Positions 43,777-54,957 are shown, counted from the stretch's first letter. The stretch: DNA of 64,000 nucleotides from Candidatus Poribacteria bacterium (GCA_003635195.1 PYIY01000074.1:1-64000); one strand, 5' to 3'. The notes: a model not told the origin generated them from the letters alone. Program-made: numbers and translations.

Positions 43777-46647
43777 TTAGATAAGATATTCCTTCAAGAA
43801 TTGCCCGGTGAAGGAGGCTTCGACTGCTGCGACATCTTCAGGAGTGCCGTGCGCCAATACTTCGCCACCTTTATGCCCACCCTCAGGACCGAGATCTATA
43901 ACATAATCAGCGGTTTTGATGACATCGAGATGATGTTCAATTACAAGGACAGTATGCCCATTATCAACGAGGCGATTAAGGCTATCCAAAAGTTTTTGAA
44001 CATCTGCAATATGAAGTCCCGTGGTGGGTTCATCTAAGATATATAGGTTATGTTTACCTCGCTTGAGTTTGCCGAGTTCGCTTGCCAACTTTACCCGCTG
44101 CGCTTCACCCCCGGAGAGGATCGTCGCAGGATGTCCAATTTGGAGGTATCCCATACCGAGTTGGTTGAGAACATTGAGCTTGTGATGAATTAACCGCTGA
44201 TCAGCGAAGAAGTTGACACCTTCTTCAATTGACATATTAAGGATTTCGGAGATATTCCTGCCGTTGTAAGTAACGTCAAGCGTATCTTCATTATATCGAG
44301 CACCCTTACAAGTTGGACAGACGACCTCAACATCCGGCATAAAATGGAGTTGAGTGGTGATAGTGCCTTCACCGTGGCACTCCTCACACCGTCCGCCTTT
44401 GACATTGAAACTAAATCGGGAAGCAGTATAGCCTCTTGAAAGTGCGAGCGGTGTGTTGGCGAAGAGTTTGCGGATATTATCATAGAATTTGATGTAGGTA
44501 GCCGGGTTAGAGCGTGGGGAGCGTCCTATTGGCGACTGATCGATATTGATAACATCGTCCACGTGGTGGTGCCCTTCGAGTTCATCATGGTCCCCGTAGA
44601 GCGTCCGACTGTCGTGATAGATAGCATACAACTTTTTATAGAGAATCTCGTTGACGAGGGTGCTCTTACCAGACCCTGAAGCACCGGTAATACAGATAAA
44701 CATCCCGAGTGGAATATCAACGTCAATGTCTTGCAAGTTATTTTCTCTGGCACCTATAATACTTAGGAATTTACCGTTCAGACCGCGCCGTTCTTTTGGC
44801 AATAGAATCTCTCGTCTTCCGCTCAAATAGAGACCTGTCAACGATTCGGTACAGTCAAGTATCGTTTCAAGTTCGCCTTGGACGACGACCTCTCCACCGT
44901 GGATACCGGGTCCCGGTCCGAGTTCGATGATATGATCTGCGGCACGGATTGTGCTTTCATCGTGTTCAACGACGATAACAGTGTTGCCGATGTCCCTTAA
45001 TTTTCGTAAAGTCTCAATCATCTTCGCGTTGTCTTTCGGGTGTAAACCGATGCTCGGTTCATCAAGGACGTAGAGCATACCCATTAACCCGGAACCGATC
45101 TGTGTGGAGAGGCGGATACGCTGTGATTCACCACCAGAGAGCGTTGCGGAACGGCGGTTGAGGTTGAGATAATCAAGTCCGATGCCGAGGAGGAGGTTAA
45201 TCCGGGTTACCAATTCATTGATGACACGGCTGCCTGCTTCCCGCTGTTTTTCGGGAATGTCTGTAATGCTTAACAAGAAATCTCTTAATTCCTCAAAATG
45301 CAGTTCCCCGACTTCGTGGATAGTCTGACCCTCGATGGTAACAAGGAGTCGCTGCTGTTTAAGTTTCGCGCCGTTGCAATCTGGACAGGTGCGTTCTACC
45401 ATAACCTTTCGGAGGTATTCCTCCATACCAGAGTGTGCCTCTCCGCGCTTTCGGTAGTGGCGATAGTGTCTGTCAATACGGGTAACAATACCATCGAAAC
45501 GAATTTTTCTGCCGAGATGGCGTTTTTCGACGGGCCGTGCACCTTCAGGTTGTCGGATAGGGAATTCTTCGCCGTGTGTGCCGTGATAGAGGATATCAAT
45601 AACTTCCTCTGGAAGATCCGCAAACGGAGTGTTCAAATCAAATCCGTAGTGGGCAGCAAGGCTGTACATTGTTCTGCCATCCCACCTATCGGGATCATAG
45701 TTGAATGCTTGGTGGACGAATGCGCCATCGACGATACTCCGCGTCTTGTCGGGAACGAGTAAATTCGGATGTACCTGTAAGTAGGTGCCGAGTCCTGAGC
45801 AAGTTACACATGCCCCGGTCGGTTCGTTAAAGGTAAAGTGATGCGGTCCGAGTTCAGCCATGATTATGCCGTGCTTTGGACATCCGAAACCTTCCAACTG
45901 CTCTATTGCGTCCGCTTCGGCATCCTCTGGGAACTGGACATCAAATCGCATAAAGCCCTCTCCTACAAGCATCGCGTGCTCAAGAGAGGCAAGTACCTGT
46001 TTATCAATATCTTTTTTGACAAAGAATTTATCAACAATCACTTGGAGGTCGTATTCTTGGTCTGGATCAAGTTCAATTTCTTCGCTGATGTCGTGTTCAA
46101 TGCCATCAATTTTGACGTGTCTGCATCCTTTCGTCCGGATGTCGTCAAAGAGGTAGTCGTAATCTTCGCCGTAGATTTTGAAGACTGGCACATGAATTTC
46201 AACTTCAGTGTCTTCTGGTAGTGAGAGCATCCGCTCCAAGATTTGATGGCGCGTACGAGTGGGAATCTCAACTTCACAATAAGGACAATGCGAGATACCG
46301 ATTGTCGCGAAGAGCATACGGAGATAGTCCTGCAAATCGGTCATTGTTCCGACAGTGGAGCGCGGGTTCATTGTGATTGTTTTTTGTTCAATAGAAACAA
46401 CAGGGGACAAGCCGTCAATGAAATCAACATCAGGTTTTTTGAGTTGCGTAATAAAGCGTTTCGCGTACGTGGACATCGATTCCAGAAACCGGCGCTGCCC
46501 TTCAGCGTAAACCGTATCAAATGCCAATGAAGATTTACCGGAACCGCTGATACCAGTAACGACGACGAGTTGGTCTCGCGGAATCTCAAGCTCAATATTT
46601 TGTAGGTTATTTTCTCGCGCGCCTTTAACGGCGACAGTTTGTCTCAT
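43777..46647 (-). CDS. uvrA: Excinuclease ABC subunit A
   Basis: 956 residues; AGGAGG before ATG 46647. Damage-recognition ATPase of nucleotide excision repair. Two ABC modules: Walker [10 protein letters not shown] near the N-terminus with signature [11 protein letters not shown] and DEPSIGLHP in the middle, and a second set [20 protein letters not shown] and DEPTTGLH. The C-terminal zinc finger is intact (CEECHGEG and [10 protein letters not shown]). The first zinc module differs: FGCPKHGI then ACVTCSGLG, so one of the four usual Cys is His (CCHC). Length and order are otherwise standard. Confidence 0.97.
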   Translation of the reverse strand: MRQTVAVKGARENNLQNIELEIPRDQLVVVTGISGSGKSSLAFDTVYAEGQRRFLESMSTYAKRFITQLKKPDVDFIDGLSPVVSIEQKTITMNPRSTVGTMTDLQDYLRMLFATIGISHCPYCEVEIPTRTRHQILERMLSLPEDTEVEIHVPVFKIYGEDYDYLFDDIRTKGCRHVKIDGIEHDISEEIELDPDQEYDLQVIVDKFFVKKDIDKQVLASLEHAMLVGEGFMRFDVQFPEDAEADAIEQLEGFGCPKHGIIMAELGPHHFTFNEPTGACVTCSGLGTYLQVHPNLLVPDKTRSIVDGAFVHQAFNYDPDRWDGRTMYSLAAHYGFDLNTPFADLPEEVIDILYHGTHGEEFPIRQPEGARPVEKRHLGRKIRFDGIVTRIDRHYRHYRKRGEAHSGMEEYLRKVMVERTCPDCNGAKLKQQRLLVTIEGQTIHEVGELHFEELRDFLLSITDIPEKQREAGSRVINELVTRINLLLGIGLDYLNLNRRSATLSGGESQRIRLSTQIGSGLMGMLYVLDEPSIGLHPKDNAKMIETLRKLRDIGNTVIVVEHDESTIRAADHIIELGPGPGIHGGEVVVQGELETILDCTESLTGLYLSGRREILLPKERRGLNGKFLSIIGARENNLQDIDVDIPLGMFICITGASGSGKSTLVNEILYKKLYAIYHDSRTLYGDHDELEGHHHVDDVINIDQSPIGRSPRSNPATYIKFYDNIRKLFANTPLALSRGYTASRFSFNVKGGRCEECHGEGTITTQLHFMPDVEVVCPTCKGARYNEDTLDVTYNGRNISEILNMSIEEGVNFFADQRLIHHKLNVLNQLGMGYLQIGHPATILSGGEAQRVKLASELGKLKRGKHNLYILDEPTTGLHIADVQKLLDSLNRLVDNGHTVLVIEHHLDVIKTADYVIDLGPEGGHKGGEVLAHGTPEDVAAVEASFTGQFLKEYLI

Positions 46648-47254
46648 GCCTGCCTCCTATTATTTTAATTATTGAGTTTCTGGTTTGCTCTCCATCTCCC
46701 CGCTTGCGAGGGATAAAGCAGCGGAAAAACCTAAGACTAAAAGCATCTGGAAACTCGTTTTTACAGAAACGAATTATTTGCATGAAAATAATATGCGGGT
46801 TTCCCTCCAGAGACTTGCTATCCTTATTTTCTTGCTAAAAAATAGGGAATTTTCTGTTACTAATTATACTATAAATTTGTTAAGAAAGCAAGAAAAATTT
46901 CATCAATAATCAGGCGCATTTAGTTTTAAGGATTTATCAGATTTTGCGCTTTTTTTTCAGTTCCGGGGCGGTTAAGAATGCAGATCGCGTTTGGGCGAGT
47001 CCGCCACAATTAGTTTATGTTTATCTTGAAAAATAATTTGACTTTCCTTTAAATTAAATTTGTAGTATAATTAAATATCAAAGTGTAAGGTTGCTACAGA
47101 GGCTTTGGTTGCTAAGCTCGTGATAGCGTTCCTGTCGTGTAAAGTTCTAAAACGGTTATTTATCATAAATAGCAGCTTGACATGCGTATCACGCGGATAG
47201 GGGACTCAAGGGTCAACGCGTATACCGTCAGATGGGGTAACTGACAATTAAAAT
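46648..47254. other. Divergent intergenic region, about 600 bases
   Basis: AT-rich stretch between uvrA and the DUF368 gene. It holds the family E repeat (46976-47006), a TATAAT at 47066-47071 that could serve the DUF368 gene (its best -35, TTGACT at 47038, is 22 bases away, too far for a normal promoter), and T- or A-runs near 46945-46957. No gene is supported. Confidence 0.55.
46976..47006. repeat. Intergenic repeat, family E
   Basis: GAATGCAGATCGCGTTTGGG then CGAGTCCGCCA; second copy at 28629. Confidence 0.6.
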
Positions 47255-48283
47255 ATGAATTCACTCCGACTTCTTGTTAACGGTTTTCTGATAGGTATTG
47301 CCAATATTATCCCCGGTATGAGTGGCGGAACCCTTGCTCTCGTTTTGGGAATCTATGAGCGACTTATCGACGCATTACGGCGTATCGGACTCTCAACGGT
47401 AAAGAAATTACTTGGGGTCCTAAGATTCAAAAGACCCGCTTTCACGGAAGCAGGAGCCGAACTTCGTCGTATTGACTTCGGTTTCCTTGCACTGTTGGGA
47501 ATCGGCGCGATCGCTGCCCTGTTGCTTACGTCAAAACTGATTGTCCATCTGTTGAACAACTACCACGATGCGACTTACGGTTTCTTTAGCGGGTTGATCT
47601 TGACATCTATTCTCGTCCCAGCACGAATGCTAAAGGCATTCGGTTGGAAGGAATTGCTGGTACTATTGATTGCCGTTGCCCTGATATTAAGCCTCTCCAT
47701 TGGTACGGGTGAAAAGCAGTTAGAACGGGTCGCTTATAAAACCCAGAACGAAACAATAACGGTTGACAGTGCTGAACACACGGGTAGGTTTCCAACGTAT
47801 TGGGAGCTCGGACTCTTTTTTGGAAGCGGAGCACTTGCAATTTCAGCGATGATCCTGCCCGGCATCAGTGGTTCTTTTTTAATGCTTGCACTCGGGGTCT
47901 ATTTTCCGCTCTTAACGGCGATAAACACCCTGATAGAAGGTGTTCCAAAATTGATCAACGGTGTTTTAACCGAGGCGATGTTAGGAAGCGTTCTGATACT
48001 CGCTTTCGCTACGCTCGGATGCCTGTTTGGGCTTCTGGCATTTACACGATTGATTAACTATTTGTTAGAACGTTACCGCGATCTCACAATCGCCTTTCTC
48101 ATCGGATTGATGGTGGGTTCACTTTACGGATTATGGCCCTTTCGCGAATTCGCAATGGTTGACGGGGAACGCATAGATACTGCGCACATATTACCGCAGC
48201 TCGATATGAACCTACTCATCACTGTGGGAGCTTTTCTCGTCGGCGGTAGCGTTATTCTTTTATTTATACGTTTAGAGAATTAG
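47255..48283 (+). CDS. DUF368 polyprenyl-phosphate transporter-like membrane protein
   Basis: 342 residues, about eight to ten membrane helices. The DUF368 signature occurs twice in inverted-repeat fashion: NIIPGMSGGTLALVLGIYE (about 18-36) and MILPGISGSFLMLALGVYF (about 197-215). DUF368 (PopT) proteins recycle undecaprenyl phosphate across the inner membrane for cell-wall and surface glycan synthesis. An extra soluble insert (about 145-185, TGEKQLERVAYKTQNETITV) lies between the halves. The ribosome site is weak. nadK follows 37 bases later. Confidence 0.88.
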   Translation: MNSLRLLVNGFLIGIANIIPGMSGGTLALVLGIYERLIDALRRIGLSTVKKLLGVLRFKRPAFTEAGAELRRIDFGFLALLGIGAIAALLLTSKLIVHLLNNYHDATYGFFSGLILTSILVPARMLKAFGWKELLVLLIAVALILSLSIGTGEKQLERVAYKTQNETITVDSAEHTGRFPTYWELGLFFGSGALAISAMILPGISGSFLMLALGVYFPLLTAINTLIEGVPKLINGVLTEAMLGSVLILAFATLGCLFGLLAFTRLINYLLERYRDLTIAFLIGLMVGSLYGLWPFREFAMVDGERIDTAHILPQLDMNLLITVGAFLVGGSVILLFIRLEN

Positions 48284-48320
48284 AAAACGATCCGTTTACT
48301 GGTAGCCTATAAATGGTGAG

Positions 48321-49382
48321 ATGAAAGAAATAAAAAAGGTCGGTTTTTTTGTCAATACTACCAAAGCGAATGCGGCAGGTGTCGTCAAAGGCGTGTCTAC
48401 GTGGCTTAAAGAACGAGGCATCGTCCCGTTGCTTCCAGAGGAACAAGCCATCGAATTGGGGGGCTCGCAAACGGGTATCTCAAAAACAGAGGTGGTTGAA
48501 CAAGCAGATATGCTGCTGGTTCTCGGTGGAGATGGCACATTACTGAGCGCAGCGCATACACCACAGATTGAGAATGTCCCGATCTTAGCAATTAATATTG
48601 GGACGCTCGGGTTTTTGACGGATGCATCGCTTGATCAACTCTATCCGACTTTGAAGGCGACTTTGGCGGGGGACTATCGGATAGAGCATCGAATGATGTT
48701 AGAAGTCGTTGTGGATGGGAAGCCCGAAGTAAACCTAACCGAACCGCAAGAAGAAATTGCAGATTCTAACAAAATCATAGCCCGTAATGAAATGGAGGGC
48801 GGCTATACGGACAGGAACGTACAGGCAGAAACCTACTTTACCGAACCTTGCCCAAAAACGCGTGCTTCTTTAGACCCGGATAGCGGAGTCGCGTTTTCGG
48901 ACAAAGGAAAATTAAAAAAACCGTTCCGGGCTTTCGCACTCAACGATGTTGTTATCCGTCATTATACGCGCCTCATTGAATTAGACGCGCATATTGATGG
49001 CGAACTCTTTATACCGTACAATGCTGATGGATTAATAATCGCAACACCGAGTGGTTCAACAGGATATTCGCTCTCTTGTGCTGGTACGATTGTTGCCCCG
49101 CAGTTAGAGGCGATCCTGCTAACACCTATAGCACCGCACAGTTTGACCGTGCGTCCTTTTATTGCCGATGGTGATGCTGAGATAACTGTCAAGATGCGTG
49201 CCGCGTATCAGAGCGTTGATGTTTTTGTAGACGGGCAACGTGAGACACACAGCCTCACTGCGGACGCAGTCATAAAAGTACAGAAAGCGGAACGGACAAT
49301 TCGGCTTATCCGTTCGCAACATCATAGTTACTATAGAGCCTTGCGTGAAAAATTAATGTTGGGTGAAGGAATCAAACGATAG
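48321..49382 (+). CDS. nadK: NAD kinase
   Basis: 353 residues, longer than the usual 270-310. Phosphorylates NAD to NADP. LVLGGDGTLLSAA (GGDGT at 69-73), ILAINIGTLGFLTD, ALNDVVI (206-212), DGLIIATPSGSTGYSLSCAGTIVAPQLEAILLTPIAPHSL and DGQ are all present. Between VVVDGK and AFALNDVV, where most homologues have a few residues, there is an insertion of about 70 residues (134-203) rich in Glu, Asp and Lys. It is probably a surface loop. The gene lies in a run DUF368-nadK-recN, a common nadK-recN pairing. Confidence 0.94.
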   Translation: MKEIKKVGFFVNTTKANAAGVVKGVSTWLKERGIVPLLPEEQAIELGGSQTGISKTEVVEQADMLLVLGGDGTLLSAAHTPQIENVPILAINIGTLGFLTDASLDQLYPTLKATLAGDYRIEHRMMLEVVVDGKPEVNLTEPQEEIADSNKIIARNEMEGGYTDRNVQAETYFTEPCPKTRASLDPDSGVAFSDKGKLKKPFRAFALNDVVIRHYTRLIELDAHIDGELFIPYNADGLIIATPSGSTGYSLSCAGTIVAPQLEAILLTPIAPHSLTVRPFIADGDAEITVKMRAAYQSVDVFVDGQRETHSLTADAVIKVQKAERTIRLIRSQHHSYYRALREKLMLGEGIKR

Positions 49383-49505
49383 TTATCAGTAACCAGTGGC
49401 CAGTAACCAGTGGCCAGTTAAGAGGTTTTGGATGTATCAGTAACCAGTAACCCGTTAGCAGTAACCAGTGAAGCGTCCTCTTTTCTGGAAACTGGAAACT
49501 GGAAA
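49382..49505. repeat. Intergenic repeat, family B (CCAGT/ACTGG arrays)
   Basis: Multiple TCAGTAACCAGT and GGCCAGT units, the core TTAAGAGGTTTT, then closing CTGGAAACTGGAAACTGG. It fills the whole nadK-recN gap, starting at the nadK stop. Confidence 0.75.
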
Positions 49506-49510
49506 AAAGC

Positions 49511-51271
49511 ATGATTGAAACACTCTCTATCCGCAACATTGCCCTTATAGATGAACTCGAATTGGAGTTGGCATCTGGGTTGAATATCTTCACAGGTGAA
49601 ACAGGTGCTGGTAAATCGGTCATCCTCAAGTCGATTGGATTGGTGTTAGGTGAGAGAGCCTCCGCCGATATCGTGCGCGAAGGTGCCGATTTTGCAAAGG
49701 TAGAAGCGAGTGTCGCACCTGACGATACACACCCGATGTGGCACACCGATTTTGGATTTAGCGATGTGTTGGACGCATCCGATATGGTGATTCTTTCAAG
49801 GCAAATCAGCGCAAACGGTAGGAGCCGCTGCCATATCAACGGACGTTTGGTGAATTTAAAGCAACTGCAGGCACTCGGAACCCTGCTTGTTGACATCCAC
49901 GGGCAACACGAACATCAATCGCTTTTTCGTACCGAAACACACCTCAAGCTCTTGGACGATTTCGGTGGGAGCAGTGAGGCGAGGCAACAGGTTGGCAAGG
50001 TATATACGCAACTACGCGCTTTGCAACAAGAGGCAGCATCCCTCGCGGACACTCTGGCTGCATCAGAACGCGAAAAAGATCTCCTCGAATTTGAGATTAA
50101 AGAACTGACTGCGGCGAATCTGGAGGAAGGTGAAGACGAAAAACTGGCAGATGAAGCCCGCGTCCTAAAAAATGCGGAGAAGTTATCTCAGTCGGCAAAC
50201 TATATATGCGACCAACTCGATGGCAGCAACCGATCAGGCGGTTTTGACGGTGGGGCCATGGGAACGGATTTGTCTACGCTTGACCGTTTGAAAGATGCTG
50301 CGAACGCGCTTACAGATTTATTAGATCTTGATGGCAGCCTCTCGGAATTACAGAATCGTTTGGAATCATCGCTCTACGAATTAGAAGACATTGCTTTACA
50401 GATCCGTCAGTATGCAGACACTGTGGAATTCAATCAAAGGCGATTGGATGAGATCGCTGACCGGCTCGCCCTGATTGCAAAACTCAAGCGGCGTTATGGC
50501 AACACTATTTCCGAGATACTGGCATACCATGCTGAAGCAGAACAAAAGTTGGAAACCTTACAACTCGGTTCAGAGAAACAAGAGTCGCTTCAAACAGAGA
50601 TTCAAAAAACAATTCAAGAAGCACAACATCTGTCTACTGCGCTCTCCGCGAAACGGCTACACGTCGCGAAACATCTGTCAGAGCGGATCGAGAAGGAACT
50701 TCGTACACTTGGTATGGATAAAGCGGAGTTTCAAGCATCCGTTCAACACATTCCAGACGAGCGCGGTCCTTTTCAAGTCAATGGTAAACGTTATGCGTTT
50801 CGTTCCGACGGGATGGACGCTGTTGAATTCTTGATTGCTCCGAACGTCGGTTCCGAAGCGCGTCCGATTGCGAGAATAGCATCAGGTGGTGAAATCTCTC
50901 GGATCATGCTCGCTTTAAAGACGGTGCTGGTCCAAGTTGACGAGATTCCTACCCTACTTTTTGATGAGATTGATAGCGGTATTGGTGGCAAAGTTGCAGA
51001 TGTGGTTGGCAAGAAATTGAAGGAACTTTCGGCGTTTTCGCAGGTAATCTGTATTACACATCTCCCACAGATCGCCCGTTTTGCTGACAAGCATTTCCGA
51101 GTCGAAAAAAAGGTAGTTGATGAACGGACGCTGATTACAGCGAAACCGTTAACGGTAGAAGAGCAGGTTAATGAGATATCCCGAATGCACGGTGGCGAAG
51201 AAACAGAGATAGGACTTGCACATGCGCGAGAGTTATTGTCTGATAAAAAACCCGAAAATGATAGTCCGTAA
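49511..51271 (+). CDS. recN: DNA repair protein RecN
   Basis: 586 residues. SMC-like ATPase for double-strand-break repair. N-terminal IRNIALIDELELELASGLNIFTGETGAGKS with Walker A at 29-36, GRSRCHINGRLVNLKQL and LVDIHGQHEHQSLF, long coiled-coil middle (about 160-380), then the C-terminal half with ASGGEISRIMLALKTVL signature and TLLFDEIDSGIGGKVADVVGKKLKEL, Walker B/D-loop, and QVICITHLPQIA. Domain order and length are standard. It starts a few bases after an intergenic repeat array. Confidence 0.96.
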   Translation: MIETLSIRNIALIDELELELASGLNIFTGETGAGKSVILKSIGLVLGERASADIVREGADFAKVEASVAPDDTHPMWHTDFGFSDVLDASDMVILSRQISANGRSRCHINGRLVNLKQLQALGTLLVDIHGQHEHQSLFRTETHLKLLDDFGGSSEARQQVGKVYTQLRALQQEAASLADTLAASEREKDLLEFEIKELTAANLEEGEDEKLADEARVLKNAEKLSQSANYICDQLDGSNRSGGFDGGAMGTDLSTLDRLKDAANALTDLLDLDGSLSELQNRLESSLYELEDIALQIRQYADTVEFNQRRLDEIADRLALIAKLKRRYGNTISEILAYHAEAEQKLETLQLGSEKQESLQTEIQKTIQEAQHLSTALSAKRLHVAKHLSERIEKELRTLGMDKAEFQASVQHIPDERGPFQVNGKRYAFRSDGMDAVEFLIAPNVGSEARPIARIASGGEISRIMLALKTVLVQVDEIPTLLFDEIDSGIGGKVADVVGKKLKELSAFSQVICITHLPQIARFADKHFRVEKKVVDERTLITAKPLTVEEQVNEISRMHGGEETEIGLAHARELLSDKKPENDSP

Positions 51272-51345
51272 TGAAATGGTTCTTACTGCGAAGCAGGGTT
51301 ACGAAAAGGCGATTGAAGCAGCTAACCCGCAAGGAAAGTTAAAAT

Positions 51346-54300
51346 ATGGACGACAGGTTTACACAAGCCAGCGGAACGCATGTCTATACTGGGTGCGAGT
51401 TATTGGTCAAAGGTGCCTTAGAGAGTGGTGTCAGTCTTCTCACGGGGTATCCCGGCTCCCCACTTGCCGAAGTATTTGATGCCATCCAACGTAATGCCGA
51501 ATTGTTGAAAAACAACGGTATTATCGCGCAGATAGCCAACAATGAAGCGTTAAGTATTGCGCGTCTGAATGGTTCACAGATGGCAGATGTCCGCGCAATC
51601 GCGTTCATGAAAAGCGTCGGCTTGCATGTTGCCTCCGATGCATTGGCAATCAGCAATCTTGCAGGGACAACCGGCGGAGCTGTCGTTGTCGTTGGTGATG
51701 ATACTTGGTCGCACAGTACACAGGTGCCTGCCGATTCCCGATTTTTGGCACGGCATGTCTATACGCCGCTTCTTGAACCGAGTACATTTCAGGAGCTTAA
51801 GGATTGGATTAACTGTGCTTTTCAGATTTCCGCGGCAGCCGATCTTTATGTTTGCTATTTAACGACTGAAAACCAAGCGAGCGGTGGTGGAAACGTTGAA
51901 CTTCAACCGAACATTTATCCTGACATCACGGGTCTGAAGCAAGTTAACCTTGATACTCAACTCATTGATGCCGATAAACGGGTCGTCTTACCGCCGCATA
52001 CCGCCCAGATTGAGATGGAAACGTTGCAGGAACGACTGCCCGCCGCTCTTGAAACAGCAAGGGATCTTGGACTTAATACAATTCAGTTTGTTGGGGATAC
52101 CGCAAGTAAAAAACGGTATCCGCTCGGATTTGTCAGTGCCGGTTTAGCACACAGTTGCCTCCTTCACGCGCTGGGGGAATTGAATTTATACGGCGACATC
52201 CCAGTTCTCAAACTTGGTATGACCCATCCAATCGACGCGAATATCGTCCGAGCGTTTGCGGAAGAAGTTGACGAAATCTACGTCGTTGAAGAGAAACGCC
52301 CACTTTTAGAAAACGAAATTAAAGCACTTCTGACCCAAATGTACCAAGATGGTGGCATCAAGCGGTACGTAAACGTCTGGGGTAAACAATTCCCTGACGG
52401 TTTAGCAGGCATTCCTGCAGCTTCCGGATTGGATGCGTCTATCCTCATTCAGCAACTCATCCCACTTTTCAAACACCGCCTCGCTACGCGGGAATCCACC
52501 GGTTATTCGGAAGTGAGCAACCCCCTTGTTGATTTGAGGCACCTTACGCGTGAAGAAGCACTTCAAAAGGAAGTTTCAGAACAACAAATTGATATCCCAC
52601 AACGGACACCTACCTTCTGTCCGGGTTGCCCACACCGCGATTCTTCGAGTGTCTTCCTTGAAATCACAAGACAATTTATGGATACGGACTATATGAAGAA
52701 GCGTCACAATTCGGGACCGGTAGACCTCGTCTTTCATGGTGATATCGGTTGCTATTCGATGCTCAAATATGAACCGTTTCCGCGGTTGATGCACAACCTC
52801 TCCGCAATGGCGTTAGGCGGTGGCTCCGGTGCTGGCATCGACCCGTTTATTAAGAACAAGCAGATCGTTTTCATGGGCGATTCGACCTTTTTTCACGGCG
52901 GAATGTCTGCAATTTCAGATTCAATCAAAAACAATCAAGACATCGCTTATATCATTTTAGACAACCAAACGACAGCAATGACGGGTCACCAACCGACACC
53001 AGCTGGTGAACTTGACCTTCTCGGCAATCCGACATTCGCACAAGACATTGAGCAGGTTGCGCAAGGGCTCGCTGGCGATTCTGAAATAGATATTGTGCGC
53101 ACCAACCCAGAGGATCGCGTAAACTACAAAAAACACCTTGAAAAGACCATCCTTAAACCGGGGGTCAAAATTGTCATTGCTGATAAAGAGTGTGCGATTA
53201 CTTACCACCGCCGCCTCCGTCGTGAACAACGTAAGACTATAGCCAAAGATGGTTTCCTGAAACACGAAAAGCATATCAATATCACACCTGAAGTCTGCGA
53301 ATTTTGTCGGGAATGTACCGTAGCTACAGGGTGTCCCGGTTTAAAAATCGTTAACACCGATTATGGCGAGAAGGTCGCCATTGATCAGTCGAATTGCGTC
53401 TCTGATGGCGCATGCGCGCGGATCAAATACGCTTGTCCAGCTTTTGAAGAGGTTATCGTCACACGCAAACGTCCACCACAAGCACAGACGACGGCATCCG
53501 GTTACCGGGACCTCTTGCGTGATGATCCTTTACCCCCGCCGCCACCACTACGGTTTGAACGGAGTTGGAACACTTACGCTGCTGGGGTCGGTGGCATGGG
53601 CATCGGGACTATTTCCAAGGTGCTTGTTGTTGCGGGGTATCTCCAAGGCTACGATGTAACGTTTTGTGATAGGAAAGGATTGGCAATTCGCAACGGTGGG
53701 GTTTATACACATCTTGCCTATATGCAACCAGGCGTTCACGCTTCTCCGATGATCCCGTATGGCAAAGCGGATCTTCTGTTAGGACTTGACATTTTAGAGG
53801 CTGTCCGTGGCATTACACCACGGTCACTTTTCCGTGTCGCATCCCCGGATCGTACCGCTGCTGTGGTCAACACCGCGAAAACCGAGACAATAACAACCCT
53901 GATTGGCAAGGACGATTTTGATCCAGATACGCTTGAAGAGACACTTCAGATACATACCAAATCCGAGGCGTATTTCGGTATTGATCTGTTTACCATCTCT
54001 GAGCAGCTGTTCGGCAACAAGTTGTACGCGAACATGATGCTCTTGGGTACCGCCTTTCAACACCGATTGATACCCCTTGAACTGGAACCACTCCAATTGG
54101 CACTCAAGCAGATGGTGCCGCACGCCGATTTAGAGACCAACATGAAAGCATTCAATGTCGGACGGCGACTCGCGCTCGACTCCCCACAACTCGCGGATGA
54201 AACACCCCGCCAGCCAAGTTATGCTGAAATGCTCTCTGAAAAACGACAGATTCTGGAGAGAAAACGCGGTGGAAAGCGTTTGGCACAAAGGTATGTAAAA

Positions 54301-54957
54301 CTCGTTGAAGATGTCGTGGAAACAATGGATGTTGGTCCCGACAATATTCATCGATTGCTGGCACTCTATGTCTATGATCTTATCCAGTTTGAAGGCATTA
54401 ACTATGCACAGATGTATGTTGAGAAGGTAAAACAGGTTCACGCGCACGATTCAGCATCATACGACTATCGTGCCACAAAAGCCGCCATTAGATATCTTCA
54501 TAAGGTAATGCTGATTAAGGACGAAGTCTATGTCGCACATCTTTTGACAAGTGAAGAGAAATTTGCGCGGGACAAGGAATTATATAAGGTTGATACCAAA
54601 AACGGAGACAGGATTAAATATGTCCATCTCAATCGTCCGCATTTTACTGTTATGGGACTTGACTTTGAGGCAGATATTGACACGCGCAATTGGCAGTTAA
54701 ACTTGATGAAACGGATGAAGTTTCTAAGACGGTTGCTACCGGAATGGCATGCAAAAGAGAAGGCATTCCGAGAGTGGTATATCTCCCGCGTGATTGACAC
54801 GTTCGCGCCGACAGATGTAGAGGCATACGATAAACACCTTCGCGCGTTAGAATGTGTGGAAGAGGTCCGCGGCTATCGGGAAATTCGCTACCCTAAAATG
54901 GAAGCGGCGAAACAGACAGTTGAAGGCTTGCTTGGATCAGTAACCAGTGATCAGTAA
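51346..54957 (+). CDS. Fused indolepyruvate ferredoxin oxidoreductase-like protein
   Basis: 1203 residues, the single-chain form of 2-oxoacid:acceptor oxidoreductases. N-terminal pyrimidine-binding domain (CELLVKGALESGVSLLTGYPGSPLAEVF), then a thiamine-diphosphate domain with FCPGCPHRDSS, GDIGCYSM, GGGSGAGIDPF and DNQTTAMTGHQPTP. A 4Fe-4S ferredoxin-like part at about 650-690 (CEFCRECTVATGCPG and CVSDGACARIKYACPA), a gamma domain from about 745 (YAAGVGGMGIGTISKVLVVAG), and a long C-terminal domain. It converts aryl or branched 2-oxo acids to acyl-CoA with reduced ferredoxin. AAGGAAA precedes ATG 51346. The last five residues (VTSDQ) come from an intergenic repeat that has invaded the 3' end. 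Confidence 0.92.
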   Translation: MDDRFTQASGTHVYTGCELLVKGALESGVSLLTGYPGSPLAEVFDAIQRNAELLKNNGIIAQIANNEALSIARLNGSQMADVRAIAFMKSVGLHVASDALAISNLAGTTGGAVVVVGDDTWSHSTQVPADSRFLARHVYTPLLEPSTFQELKDWINCAFQISAAADLYVCYLTTENQASGGGNVELQPNIYPDITGLKQVNLDTQLIDADKRVVLPPHTAQIEMETLQERLPAALETARDLGLNTIQFVGDTASKKRYPLGFVSAGLAHSCLLHALGELNLYGDIPVLKLGMTHPIDANIVRAFAEEVDEIYVVEEKRPLLENEIKALLTQMYQDGGIKRYVNVWGKQFPDGLAGIPAASGLDASILIQQLIPLFKHRLATRESTGYSEVSNPLVDLRHLTREEALQKEVSEQQIDIPQRTPTFCPGCPHRDSSSVFLEITRQFMDTDYMKKRHNSGPVDLVFHGDIGCYSMLKYEPFPRLMHNLSAMALGGGSGAGIDPFIKNKQIVFMGDSTFFHGGMSAISDSIKNNQDIAYIILDNQTTAMTGHQPTPAGELDLLGNPTFAQDIEQVAQGLAGDSEIDIVRTNPEDRVNYKKHLEKTILKPGVKIVIADKECAITYHRRLRREQRKTIAKDGFLKHEKHINITPEVCEFCRECTVATGCPGLKIVNTDYGEKVAIDQSNCVSDGACARIKYACPAFEEVIVTRKRPPQAQTTASGYRDLLRDDPLPPPPPLRFERSWNTYAAGVGGMGIGTISKVLVVAGYLQGYDVTFCDRKGLAIRNGGVYTHLAYMQPGVHASPMIPYGKADLLLGLDILEAVRGITPRSLFRVASPDRTAAVVNTAKTETITTLIGKDDFDPDTLEETLQIHTKSEAYFGIDLFTISEQLFGNKLYANMMLLGTAFQHRLIPLELEPLQLALKQMVPHADLETNMKAFNVGRRLALDSPQLADETPRQPSYAEMLSEKRQILERKRGGKRLAQRYVKLVEDVVETMDVGPDNIHRLLALYVYDLIQFEGINYAQMYVEKVKQVHAHDSASYDYRATKAAIRYLHKVMLIKDEVYVAHLLTSEEKFARDKELYKVDTKNGDRIKYVHLNRPHFTVMGLDFEADIDTRNWQLNLMKRMKFLRRLLPEWHAKEKAFREWYISRVIDTFAPTDVEAYDKHLRALECVEEVRGYREIRYPKMEAAKQTVEGLLGSVTSDQ

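Noticed and set aside
43633..44037. Open frame on the plus strand overlapping the uvrA 3' end
   Set aside because: Most of it is antisense to uvrA, with no ribosome site and a composition typical of shadow frames.
47038..47071. Promoter TTGACT/TATAAT before the DUF368 gene
   Set aside because: The spacer is 22 bases, too long for a normal sigma70 promoter.
49382..49505. CRISPR-like array of short repeated words
   Set aside because: The CCAGT words are not of constant length or spacing, the 'spacers' are themselves repeat-like, and no cas gene is near; it is a hairpin-type intergenic repeat.
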